Positions 1 to 6,203 of a stretch of 6,993 bases of DNA are shown one piece after another. Both the position numbers and the translations under genes were made by a program. The notes under the pieces are model-generated. The model saw only the letters and a list, made by a program, of their open reading frames with translations. It was not told the DNA's origin and did no database searches. The stretch's first letter is position 1; each line of letters begins with the position of its first letter. The stretch is from an uncultured Pseudomonadota bacterium (GTDB lineage Bacteria; Lernaellota; Lernaellaia; Lernaellales; Lernaellaceae), in NCBI GenBank assembly GCA_937967875.1, contig CALBTQ010000423.1, positions 1 to 6,993 on the forward strand, read 5' to 3'.

Positions 1-46
1 ACCACCGAGATCTACACTCTTTCCCTACACGACGCTCTTCCGATCT
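1..46 (+). other. Illumina P5/TruSeq adapter (artefact)
   Basis: These 46 bases match the 3' part of the Illumina P5 plus read-1 primer adapter and end in GCTCTTCCGATCT, the ligation end. They are not genomic. The insert starts at 47. The same 46 bases return as an exact reverse complement at 6948-6993. This fits untrimmed adapter read-through that was carried into the assembly. Confidence 0.98.
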
Positions 47-47
47 A

Positions 48-251
48 TTATGGATCGACTGGCTGCAGAATTTCATTCTGATTCGTGATCACGTCCACTA
101 TTTTTACACCCATCGCGAGACCGAGCGCCTGGCCTGGGTCGTCACCTGTGAGCCGGATTATAACGGCGTGTTGACCGATATTATGTGGAAAACCGAAATT
201 TTCATCGACGCGGAAACGGGGCGGATCATCGGCGGCGGGGGATCGGTATAA
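48..251 (+). CDS. C-terminal fragment of unknown protein, PepSY-like end
   Basis: The reading frame is open from the adapter junction and ends at TAA (249-251), with a second in-frame TAA directly after it. It encodes the last 67 residues of a protein whose start lies off the contig. The fragment is rich in aromatic residues (WIDWLQNF, HYFYTH). It ends in a strand-turn of the form IFIDAETGRIIGGGG, which resembles the closing beta strand of PepSY/YcdB-type domains (hydrophobic-x-D-x-x-T-G-x-hydrophobic). That similarity rests on about 12 residues, so the domain call is tentative and no function is assigned. The double stop and the terminator that follows support a real gene end. Neither of the other two forward frames stays open across 47-251. 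Confidence 0.6.
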   Translation, partial: LWIDWLQNFILIRDHVHYFYTHRETERLAWVVTCEPDYNGVLTDIMWKTEIFIDAETGRIIGGGGSV

Positions 252-274
252 TAAATTGGGAATTTCGAAGTTCG

Positions 275-320
275 AATGCGGAATACCGGGAAGAATTCCC
301 GGACCGATGCATTTTTTTTT
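275..320 (+). terminator. Rho-independent terminator after the first gene
   Basis: A 7-bp perfect stem, CCGGGAA (286-292) and TTCCCGG (296-302), has a 3-nt loop. It can be extended by AATGC (275-279) pairing with GCATT (309-313) and GG (280-281) with CC (304-305), leaving an internal bulge. Nine T residues follow at 312-320. It sits 24 bp after the stop of the upstream gene and ahead of the converging SGNH gene, where a terminator is expected. The opposite strand lacks a clear U tract, so I read it as serving the plus strand. Confidence 0.7.
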
Positions 321-336
321 GATGGATGGGGAAACT

Positions 337-1464
337 CTAATGATTAATAAAACCATTCTCGACTAAGTAAGCGGCGAGGGCGCGGCCGATCAGATCGTTT
401 GTTTTTGCGATCGGGTGACATTGATCGAAGAACAGTCGTTCCTGGTTGTTTTTGCGGAACATCGGCAACAGATCGACGAAGCCGAAGCGGTTGGCGGCGG
501 CGATTTCGGCCAGGCGCGTCTGCGGGGATGTTTCCTCGAACCGGGCATAGGCCTGGAAGACCACCGGGAAGAAGGCGACGATCACGCGAAATCCATGCTT
601 TTCGGCCAGTTCGGCCAGGCGGCGGAATTTGGCGGCGACGGGCGGCCAGGAATCGGGCTGAAAGCCGGCTCCCCAATCGTAACGCGCCGAATAAGCCAGC
701 CGGGCAAAGGCTGCCGGATCGTGCGCCCAATCGAGTCGATCCATTTCCTTGAGCCAGGAAAACCGTTCGGCTCCTTGTTGCGACAGCCAGGATTTAAGCT
801 TGATACTTTTCCAGATGTATTCGGCCAGCAGGCTGTGGCGTCGCAGCCAATTGCGATATCCGTTTTCACCGGGGAATCCCCAGGGCGGGCGGGAGTCGTT
901 GAGATAAAATTCGACTAGCACCACATCCGGCTGCAATGCCAGACCACGCTCTTCCAGCAGACTCAATTCCTCATCCAAGCCGCAATCGCTGATGCCGGCG
1001 TTGATCGCCTGAATTTTACGCCCGGGCGCCGTTTCATGCAGGTAATGTTCCAGTCGCTGCACGAACACTTCTTCGGCGGGCAGGTAATCGCCGAAGGCAA
1101 TGGAATCGCCCAGGACCAGAAGGCGAAACTCATCAGGCTCTTTCTTTGCGGCGATTTCCTCGTCGCGAAAGCCGAGCGAATTGATTTCCAGTTTGATATC
1201 CCGATGCGACAGGTAATGGTTTTTGATCACCACGCGGCTGCCGGGGATCAACCGTTTGCCTTGCGGCGTATCGACGGTCACGACCTGCGGCCAACGTTCG
1301 GAAATGCCGACCGGCGGACGGTTGTCTTCCGCAACGATTTGCGATTGGGTTTTACGCAAATACAATTCCATCGCCGCCAGACACACGAGCAGCATCAGAA
1401 CAAAGGTGACCGAAAAAAGGACGACTCTCTTCCGTCTGATGTTCAAGGACAATAATCTCCTCAA
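337..1464 (-). CDS. Membrane-anchored SGNH/GDSL-type hydrolase
   Basis: The product is up to 375 residues. After a short basic start (RRKR), a membrane segment spans about residues 14-32, then an extracytoplasmic domain follows. SGNH blocks are visible in order: G119-D120-S121 (block I, catalytic Ser), N155-A-G157 (block II), L-N189-D (block III, oxyanion Asn) and D347-Q-C-H350 (block V, catalytic Asp and His). The preceding INSLGFRDEEI segment is typical of envelope-associated SGNH proteins, which often add or remove acyl groups on cell-surface polysaccharides. The substrate here is unknown and no polysaccharide cluster adjoins it. Start: codon 1 at 1464 is TTG with no Shine-Dalgarno upstream. 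A GAGGAG at 1462-1457 lies inside the frame and would serve TTG at 1446 (10-nt spacing, 369 residues) or TTG at 1452 (4-nt). I favour 1446. The gene diverges from the DUF362 gene and converges on the fragment at the left end. Confidence 0.88.
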   Translation of the reverse strand: MRRLLSLNIRRKRVVLFSVTFVLMLLVCLAAMELYLRKTQSQIVAEDNRPPVGISERWPQVVTVDTPQGKRLIPGSRVVIKNHYLSHRDIKLEINSLGFRDEEIAAKKEPDEFRLLVLGDSIAFGDYLPAEEVFVQRLEHYLHETAPGRKIQAINAGISDCGLDEELSLLEERGLALQPDVVLVEFYLNDSRPPWGFPGENGYRNWLRRHSLLAEYIWKSIKLKSWLSQQGAERFSWLKEMDRLDWAHDPAAFARLAYSARYDWGAGFQPDSWPPVAAKFRRLAELAEKHGFRVIVAFFPVVFQAYARFEETSPQTRLAEIAAANRFGFVDLLPMFRKNNQERLFFDQCHPIAKTNDLIGRALAAYLVENGFINH

Positions 1465-1726
1465 ACGCCGATTTTGTAATTAGGTTGATAATTGTTGCGA
1501 TTGGAATCGAGCCAGCATTATCCAAAATTTTTGAAAATTCAAGAAAAGAATACGACTCCCGATTATGAGAAGCCGTCACCGAAATGCGTTCCGCCGGCGG
1601 GCGCTTTGCCCAATTTTTCCCACAACGGCATCCAATCTTTTCAAAGTGACTTTTTACTGATATACATTCTCATTCCGCGCCAGCGGACTTATATTTGAAG
1701 AAACGCCAACGTGAGAGGTTTTTCCC
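1465..1726. promoter_or_regulatory. AT-rich divergent promoter region
   Basis: This stretch separates the SGNH gene (left, minus) from the DUF362 gene (right, plus), and I see no gene in it. For the plus gene, two sigma70-like pairs each match 4 of 6 bases at the -35 box with 17-bp spacing: TTTTCA (1638-1643) with TATACA (1661-1666), and TTCTCA (1667-1672) with TATATT (1690-1695). For the minus gene, GATAAT (1522-1517 read on minus) is a fair -10 without a convincing -35. A 6-bp inverted repeat, AATTTT-tg-AAAATT (around 1527-1540), lies beside that -10 and could be an operator. CCGCCGGCGG at 1591-1600 is a perfect 10-bp palindrome. All assignments are by eye. Confidence 0.4.
1713..1718 (+). 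promoter_or_regulatory. Shine-Dalgarno for the DUF362 gene
   Basis: GAGAGG lies 8 nt before the ATG at 1727 and fixes that start. There is no competing in-frame start with a better site nearby. Confidence 0.75.
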
Positions 1727-2830
1727 ATGGCGAAAGCGAAAGTTGCCGTACTCAAGACCGAACCGGAAACCGTATTGCGGGATTACGCGCGCCTGCTCGA
1801 ACTGGGCGAGGCGGATAAATACCTGGACAAGAACGCGACCACGATCCTGAAAGACAACATTTCCTGGCACTTCATGTACCCCGGCGCGAACACGACGCCC
1901 TGGCAGTTCGAGGGCACGTATCTCGGGCTGAAGGAGATGGGTTACGCCGATCAGGTGTGCGTGCAGAACAACACGGTGGTCATCAATCCGTTCAAGGGCG
2001 AGCGGCTCAACAAGTACAAGCCGCTGTTTGAAAAATACAACATGCCGGTGCTCTACAATTTTCGGCCGCAGGACATCAAGTGGGTCGAGTACAAGCCCAA
2101 GGGCGAAACGCTGGTGCTGCACAAGATTTACCCGCAAGGGATTTTCCTGCCCGAGTACTTCTTCAATAAGAACATTGTGCATTTACCGACGATCAAGTGC
2201 CACGTGTATACGACCTACACCGGCGCGATGAAAAACGCGTTCGGCGGTTTGTTGACGACCCGCCGGCACTACACGCACACGTGGATTCACGAAACGCTGG
2301 TCGATCTGCTGATGATTCAGCGGGAAATTCACAGCGGTCTGTTCAACGTGATGGACGGCACGACGGCCGGCAATGGCCCCGGACCGCGCACGATGTGGCC
2401 GGTGGTCAAGGATTACATCCTCGCTTCGGGCGACCCGGTGGCGATCGACGCGATTTCGGCCAGGCTGATGGGCTTCGATCCGATGACCATTCCGTGCATC
2501 CGCATCGCGCACGATAAAGGGCTGGGCGTGGGCGATCCGCGCGAGATCGAGATTGTCGGCGAGGACATCAGCAACGTGAATTTCCACTTCCAGACCGGCC
2601 ACAACGCGGCCACCGGCTTCGTGAAGCATTTCTGGTGGGGGCCGCTCAAGAAATTCCAGAAACTGTTCTTCCATACGCCGCTGGTGTATTTCTTCGTGCT
2701 GGGCAGCTACGTGTTCCACGATTATGTATGGTACCCGGTCAAGGGCATTCCGCGGGTGCGCAAATGGCTGCGGGAAACCAAGTGGGGCAAGCTGTTCCAG
2801 AAGTATCCGGGTAAATTCAGCTATTATTGA
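1727..2830 (+). CDS. DUF362 domain protein
   Basis: The 367-residue protein carries the DUF362 (PF04015) core at about residues 38-285. Visible hallmarks are PTIKCH followed by TGAMKNAFGGL (154-175), NVMDGTTAGNGPGPR (207-221), SGDPVAIDAISARLMGFDP (234-252) and a late KGLGVGDPREIEIVG (264-278). DUF362 proteins are widespread and lack an agreed biochemical role. Many carry a CxxCxxCxxxC ferredoxin module. This one does not: the only cysteines are C78, C158 and C257, so an iron-sulphur cluster of the usual type is unlikely. Instead it has a C-terminal extension of about 80 residues, aromatic and basic, with a hydrophobic stretch around 315-330 that may sit on the membrane. No signal peptide is visible, so it is probably cytoplasmic or peripheral. 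Its stop overlaps the converging lipoprotein gene by 7 bp. Family assignment is firm; function is unknown. Confidence 0.88.
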   Translation: MAKAKVAVLKTEPETVLRDYARLLELGEADKYLDKNATTILKDNISWHFMYPGANTTPWQFEGTYLGLKEMGYADQVCVQNNTVVINPFKGERLNKYKPLFEKYNMPVLYNFRPQDIKWVEYKPKGETLVLHKIYPQGIFLPEYFFNKNIVHLPTIKCHVYTTYTGAMKNAFGGLLTTRRHYTHTWIHETLVDLLMIQREIHSGLFNVMDGTTAGNGPGPRTMWPVVKDYILASGDPVAIDAISARLMGFDPMTIPCIRIAHDKGLGVGDPREIEIVGEDISNVNFHFQTGHNAATGFVKHFWWGPLKKFQKLFFHTPLVYFFVLGSYVFHDYVWYPVKGIPRVRKWLRETKWGKLFQKYPGKFSYY

Positions 2831-3327
2831 TCGGTTTTGCGACGCACCGAAAGAATGCGCGAGGCGTAGGCCGGGTCGGTTGAGACGCTCAAGCGTAGGT
2901 CCACCCACAGCGAGGGATGGTCGGTCCAATGCGCCTGGCGCGTTATGGATAGGCGATTGCCATTCTTGCGCGGTTCGCCGAGCAGGTCGGTGAGGCGGTC
3001 GACCTCGTTTTCGTAGCGCTGGTGTTCGGCGACGGGATCGGCGGCGTGCGGACGATCTTCGATTTGAATCCAGAGAATCGTATCGCCTTCGCCCTGTATG
3101 CGTACGGTGCGTTGTTCCGCTTTGGGTCCGCTTGTTTTGTATATGTACATTCCGTCGCTGACGGCTTCATGATTCGGATGCGCCTGCAATTCGGCGCGCA
3201 CCGAACCGCCGATGCGCGCGGGACAATTCCAGGCGGCGAAGATCGTTTCCTGGTCGCTCAAACGCCGGCTGCAGGACAAGGTTCCCGCCACCAGCAGCAC
3301 CATGAAGGCGATACGAACTTGTTTCAT
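2824..3327 (-). CDS. Small putative lipoprotein, unknown function
   Basis: I start this gene at ATG 3327, giving 167 residues. The first 19 residues (basic start, hydrophobic VLLVAG core, then TLSC at 16-19) look like a lipoprotein signal peptide with the lipidated Cys at 19. Thr at -3 is not the usual Leu, so a type I signal or simple anchor remains possible. The longer frame, from 3429, would add 34 residues without signal-peptide character and would run into the acetyltransferase start. The mature part is polar, with C35, two charged strand-like stretches (RTVRIQGEGDTILWIQIED and SLWVDLRLSV) and a DRLTDLLGEP helix-turn between them. I recognise no family. No Shine-Dalgarno precedes the ATG. 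Convergent overlap with DUF362 at its end and a 55-bp divergent spacer at its start make it a single-gene unit. Confidence 0.7.
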   Translation of the reverse strand: MKQVRIAFMVLLVAGTLSCSRRLSDQETIFAAWNCPARIGGSVRAELQAHPNHEAVSDGMYIYKTSGPKAEQRTVRIQGEGDTILWIQIEDRPHAADPVAEHQRYENEVDRLTDLLGEPRKNGNRLSITRQAHWTDHPSLWVDLRLSVSTDPAYASRILSVRRKTDQ

Positions 3328-3382
3328 GTTGTGGTATGTTAGCCGACAATATCGACCGGCAATAGTGGGCAGGTGATTTTTC
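3328..3382. promoter_or_regulatory. Short divergent spacer; RBS of the acetyltransferase
   Basis: These 55 bp must serve both the lipoprotein gene (minus) and the acetyltransferase gene (plus). AGGTGA at 3371-3376 is a good ribosome binding site 6 nt before ATG 3383. On the minus strand, TAACAT lies only 8 nt before ATG 3327 and TTGCCG lies 15 nt further upstream, with no Shine-Dalgarno. If these are -10 and -35 boxes the lipoprotein mRNA would be close to leaderless. The promoter reading is speculative; the ribosome binding site is solid. Confidence 0.45.
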
Positions 3383-3988
3383 ATGAAATTAATTTTCGCT
3401 TGGAAAGCCGATCTGGTTGCGCCGGGCAAACTTTGTTATTGCCGGCCGGTGCGCTGGGAGGATCTGCGCCACATGGCCAAATGGCCGCGCAACGACGATC
3501 CGAAGGAAGCGCCGTATACCGATTTTCCGCGCGACATGGCCAGCCTGGAGAATTGGTATCGCTCGCGCACCAACACCGACTACAAACGCACGTGGACGGT
3601 GCTGGACGAGCGCGACAAAATCGTCGGCCGCATCGGCATCGCGCTGGTCGACGCGATACGCAAAGAGGGTTTGTTGTCGATCCGCCTGCGCGCCGATCGC
3701 CTGCGCATGGGCTACGGTTTCGACAGCCTGACCAGCGTGCTCAATCACTGGTTCGACACGCTCGAAATGCAAACGATGAGCCTGGACGTTTCCATCCTCA
3801 ACATCGGCGCGGTAAAGTTGTACGAAAAACTCGGTTTTCACGTTAACGGTTATCACTGGGTGCCCATCGCGCGGCGGCACATGGTGCAGGGCACTTCCGA
3901 GGCCGGTTTCGTGCGTTACCTCGACATGAGCATCGAGCGTGACGAGTGGTTGGCGCGGAAAAAGACTACTTCGCGTAAAGCGCGCTGA
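3383..3988 (+). CDS. GNAT-family N-acetyltransferase
   Basis: The 201-residue protein is a GNAT fold enzyme that should transfer acetyl from acetyl-CoA to an amine. The central strand and pyrophosphate loop read SIRLRADRLRMGYGFDSL (99-116), with R108-x-G110-x-G112 as the CoA-binding turn. It is slightly off the Q/R-x-x-G-x-G/A consensus. Then comes SLDVSILNIGAVKLYEKLGF (133-152), with the classic N140-x-x-A143-x-x-x-Y147 arrangement; Y147 is the likely general acid. The layout resembles RimJ/RimL-like enzymes (protein N-terminal or small-molecule acetylation), but the acceptor cannot be told from sequence. The C-terminus is basic (ARKKTTSRKAR). The start is set by AGGTGA 6 nt upstream. Its last 23 bp overlap the converging gene at 3966. 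No neighbour hints at a substrate. Confidence 0.88.
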   Translation: MKLIFAWKADLVAPGKLCYCRPVRWEDLRHMAKWPRNDDPKEAPYTDFPRDMASLENWYRSRTNTDYKRTWTVLDERDKIVGRIGIALVDAIRKEGLLSIRLRADRLRMGYGFDSLTSVLNHWFDTLEMQTMSLDVSILNIGAVKLYEKLGFHVNGYHWVPIARRHMVQGTSEAGFVRYLDMSIERDEWLARKKTTSRKAR

Positions 3989-4367
3989 TCATGTCGTGAA
4001 AGGCCATGTGCACGTCGAACACGCCTTTTTTAACGGCTTCATCATCGTCCTTTTTGCAGGCGGCGACGAGAAGGTCGATCTGCTTGATCATCTCAGCGAC
4101 GGTTTTATCGAACGTTTCCTGCTTGGCGGCCATGTCGCCGGTCAGTTTGGTTTCCTGCAGCTTCTTGGCCCGTTCCTGCAGCGCGCCGATGTCCTTGCGC
4201 ACGGAAGCCCAATCGTTGGCGGGATAATAGGTGTGCCACATCTTGGCCATTACGTCGTGAAATTCCTTCATCCCCGGCACATTGTCGCCATGCTCCTCGG
4301 CGGCCAAAAGCAGGGCGGGAAGCAGCAAGGCAAAACAAATCGTCATGACGAGCAAACGGCGGATCAT
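3966..4367 (-). CDS. Exported four-helix-type protein, cytochrome c'/b562-like
   Basis: From ATG 4367 (AAAGGAGA about 5 nt upstream) the product is 133 residues. A signal peptide (MIRRLL, hydrophobic to about 20, cleavage near LAA|EE at 23) points to the periplasm. The mature 110 residues read as amphipathic helices: about 34-46, 52-72, 80-105 and 109-131. Size, helix pattern and the C-terminal H120-M-A-F123-H124-D resemble the cytochrome c'/b562 class, where the last helix carries the haem-ligand His. The two cysteines of a c-type CxxCH are absent (H120 and F123 stand in their place). M40, M43, H37 and H45 near the first helix are possible second ligands for b-type haem or metal. Fold and ligand are inferences. 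It lies 13 bp behind the glycosyltransferase on the same strand, so the two are probably cotranscribed, although no functional link is obvious. Confidence 0.75.
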   Translation of the reverse strand: MIRRLLVMTICFALLLPALLLAAEEHGDNVPGMKEFHDVMAKMWHTYYPANDWASVRKDIGALQERAKKLQETKLTGDMAAKQETFDKTVAEMIKQIDLLVAACKKDDDEAVKKGVFDVHMAFHDMISALYAK

Positions 4368-4380
4368 GGCGTCTCCTTTA

Positions 4381-5064
4381 TTAATCAGTGAAGCGGAATT
4401 TGACGATCGTCCAGATGGCGCGGAAGCCATCCTTCCAACTGATTTTTTTGCCTTCGGAAAAATCGCGGCCGGAATAGTAAATGGGCACTTCGAATACCTT
4501 GTAGCCGCGTTTGAAGATCTTCGCGGTGATTTCCGGCTCGAAATCGAAGCGGTTCGAGCGAATGGTGATTTCCTTAAGAATATGCGCGCGAAACGCCTTG
4601 TAGCAGGTTTCCATGTCGGTAAGCATCGTGTCGTACAGCAAATTGGTGACGAAAGTCAAAAAGCGGTTGCCCAGGTAATGCCAGAACAAAAACGCCCGGC
4701 GCGGGCCGAGAAAGCGACTGCCGTAGACGACGTCGGCTCGTTTTTTGACGATCGGATCGATCAGCGTGTGGTAATCGTTGGGATCGTATTCCAGATCGGC
4801 GTCCTGAATGATCGCGATGTCGCCTTCGATGTACTGCTTGCCGGTGCGGATGGCCGCGCCTTTGCCCTGGTTGACGCCGTGGTAGAACACGCGCACGTCG
4901 GGCAGCTGTTCGATCTTCTCTTTAAGGATGGCCACGGTCCCGTCGGTCGAGCCGTCGTCGACGATGATCAATTCTTTGTCCAAGTCCACCGACATGACCT
5001 GTTTGACGATTTCCTCGACGGTGGAATGTTCGTTGTATACCGGCATCAAAATCGAAAGCTTCAT
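4381..5064 (-). CDS. Family 2 glycosyltransferase, DPM1-like
   Basis: The 227-residue protein has a complete GT-A family 2 core: P8-V-Y-N-E12, D36-D-G-S-T-D-G-T43 (nucleotide binding), NQGKGAA (65-71), D88-A-D90 (the DxD metal site), YGSRF (114-118), ETCYKAFR (152-159) and FDFEPEI (173-179). The last two are characteristic of enzymes like dolichyl/polyprenyl-phosphate mannosyl- or glucosyltransferases, which charge a lipid carrier on the cytoplasmic face for cell-envelope glycan assembly. The C-terminal membrane helices found in ArnC/GtrB types are absent, so it is the short soluble or peripheral form. I start at ATG 5064, where GAGAGGA lies just upstream and the protein begins directly with the first strand (MKLSILMPVYNE). 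An in-frame start at 5094 adds ten unconserved residues. Sugar and acceptor are not determined. Confidence 0.92.
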   Translation of the reverse strand: MKLSILMPVYNEHSTVEEIVKQVMSVDLDKELIIVDDGSTDGTVAILKEKIEQLPDVRVFYHGVNQGKGAAIRTGKQYIEGDIAIIQDADLEYDPNDYHTLIDPIVKKRADVVYGSRFLGPRRAFLFWHYLGNRFLTFVTNLLYDTMLTDMETCYKAFRAHILKEITIRSNRFDFEPEITAKIFKRGYKVFEVPIYYSGRDFSEGKKISWKDGFRAIWTIVKFRFTD

Positions 5065-5098
5065 GGTTCCTCTCACGCTGGTTTGACGGGACATCTAA

Positions 5099-5139
5099 GC
5101 AAAAAAAGAGCGGGCGCGCAATTGAGAAGCACGCCCGCT
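5099..5139 (-). terminator. Rho-independent terminator of the dehydrogenase gene
   Basis: On the minus strand, AGCGGGCGTGC (5139-5129) pairs with GCGCGCCCGCT (5119-5109). This gives an 11-bp stem with one G-U pair and a 9-nt loop, followed after C by seven U residues (A run at 5101-5107). It starts 10 bp after the dehydrogenase stop and ends 35 bp before the glycosyltransferase start, so the two genes are largely separate transcription units. Confidence 0.9.
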
Positions 5140-5149
5140 TGTCGAATCG

Positions 5150-6001
5150 TCAATCGTACTTGTAGAAGCCTTCGCCGGTCTTGCGGCCCAGTTTTTCGGC
5201 CTCGACCATTTTTATGAGCAGCGGGCAGGGGCGGTACTTGGAATCGGCGAAGCCGTTGTACAGCCGCTGCATGATGAACAGGCACGTATCCAGGCCGATC
5301 AGATCGGCGAGGGTCAACGGACCCATGGGGTGGTTCATGCCCAGTTTCATCACCGTGTCGATGGCCTCGGCGTTGCCCACGCCCTCGTAGAGGCAGAAGA
5401 TCGCCTCGTTGATCATCGGCATGAGCACGCGGTTGGAAACGAAGCCGGGGTAGTCGGCGACTTCGGCCGGCGTTTTGTCCAGCGCCAGGGAAAGCTCGTA
5501 GATGCTTTTGTAGGTTTCGTCGGAAGTGGCCAGACCGCGCACGATTTCGATCAGCTTCATCACCGGCACGGGATTGAAAAAGTGCATGCCGATGACCTTG
5601 TCGGCGCGCTTGGTCACCGCGGCCAGCTCGGTGACCGACTGGCTGGAGGTGTTGGTGGCCAGGATGATCTCCGGGCGGGTGATCGCGTCGAGCTCGGTGA
5701 AGATTTTCTTTTTGATCGTCATGTTCTCGGTCGCCGCTTCCACGGCCAGGTCGGCCTCGGCGGCTTTGGCCATGCCCGTAACCGCTGTGATGCGCGCGAG
5801 AATCGCGTCCTTGTCGGCGGCGGCGATTTTCTCTTTTTTCACCTGACGATCGAGGTTTTTATCGATCGCGGCCTTGCCCTTGTCGGACAGTTCCTGGCTG
5901 ATATCGCTGAGAAAAACGGTAAAGCCCTTGGTCGCCGCCACCTGCGCGATGCCGTGCCCCATCTGGCCGGCGCCAATGACGAAGATAGTCTTGATCTCCA
6001 T
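5150..6001 (-). CDS. hbd: 3-hydroxybutyryl-CoA dehydrogenase
   Basis: The 283-residue protein has the standard length of short monofunctional 3-hydroxyacyl-CoA dehydrogenases (Hbd/PaaH/FadB2 type). It oxidises (S)-3-hydroxyacyl-CoA to 3-oxoacyl-CoA with NAD(P)+, or the reverse, in short-chain beta-oxidation or butyrate-type metabolism, in the cytoplasm. The N-terminal Rossmann domain shows G10-A-G12-Q-M-G15 and an acidic D33 after the second strand, favouring NAD. Catalytic residues line up with the family: S119 (NTSSQS), H140 (HFFNPVP), E152 twelve residues on, and N190 (PGFVSNRVL). The C-terminal helical domain contains [15 protein letters not shown] and ends [12 protein letters not shown], all canonical. 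Start ATG 6001 has AAAGGAG 8 nt upstream; the open frame beyond it lacks family similarity. No thiolase, crotonase or acyl-CoA dehydrogenase gene is visible beside it, and it has its own terminator. Whether the in vivo role is degradative or synthetic cannot be told. Confidence 0.95.
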   Translation of the reverse strand: MEIKTIFVIGAGQMGHGIAQVAATKGFTVFLSDISQELSDKGKAAIDKNLDRQVKKEKIAAADKDAILARITAVTGMAKAAEADLAVEAATENMTIKKKIFTELDAITRPEIILATNTSSQSVTELAAVTKRADKVIGMHFFNPVPVMKLIEIVRGLATSDETYKSIYELSLALDKTPAEVADYPGFVSNRVLMPMINEAIFCLYEGVGNAEAIDTVMKLGMNHPMGPLTLADLIGLDTCLFIMQRLYNGFADSKYRPCPLLIKMVEAEKLGRKTGEGFYKYD

Positions 6002-6203
6002 ACACGCTGCTCCTTTCGGCTTGAGGTGAAATGATGTAATTGCACGTTGGGTTGACAGGAGGCTATTAGCACGTATTTTCCATCTGACGCAAGCGGTCAA
6101 AGACGTACGGCCGTTCGGGCTTTTTTTCGCTTGCGCGTCACTATGTGTTCTGGTAAATAACGGCTGCTTAAATCCCCGGTAACCCTTGTTGATGGGGCGC
6201 TAG
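6002..6203. promoter_or_regulatory. Divergent intergenic region with inverted repeat
   Basis: It separates the dehydrogenase (minus) from the FYDLN_acid gene (plus). An 8-bp perfect inverted repeat, CGCAAGCG (6088-6095) and CGCTTGCG (6128-6135), encloses 32 nt that include ACGGCCGT (6107-6114) and a T7 run (6121-6127). On the minus strand, TTGACC at 6100-6095 overlaps the left arm and is a plausible -35 for the dehydrogenase. The box 17 bp on (AATACG) is a poor -10. The plus gene start at 6204 has only a weak purine-rich site, TGGGGCG, about 6-7 nt upstream. There is no gene in this stretch. Confidence 0.4.

Noticed and set aside
1492..1698. 68-residue plus-strand frame in the divergent intergenic region
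   Set aside because: No ribosome binding site or recognisable motif, and it covers the likely promoters.
2183..2929. 248-residue minus-strand frame across the DUF362 gene
   Set aside because: Arg/His-rich shadow of a well-supported family gene.
3328..3429. N-terminal extension of the lipoprotein to 201 residues
   Set aside because: It would bury the signal peptide and overlap the acetyltransferase start; ATG 3327 gives a proper signal sequence.
4282..5217. 311-residue plus-strand frame
   Set aside because: It is a shadow of the glycosyltransferase, which has full GT2 motifs on the other strand; the translation has no recognisable motif.
5330..6034. 234-residue plus-strand frame
   Set aside because: It is antisense to the dehydrogenase, whose catalytic residues are all present; the H/V/D/G-rich composition is typical of an antisense shadow.
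6111..6127. Plus-strand terminator (CCGTTCGGGC then T7)
   Set aside because: The stem is only about 3 bp, and no plus-strand gene lies upstream to be terminated.
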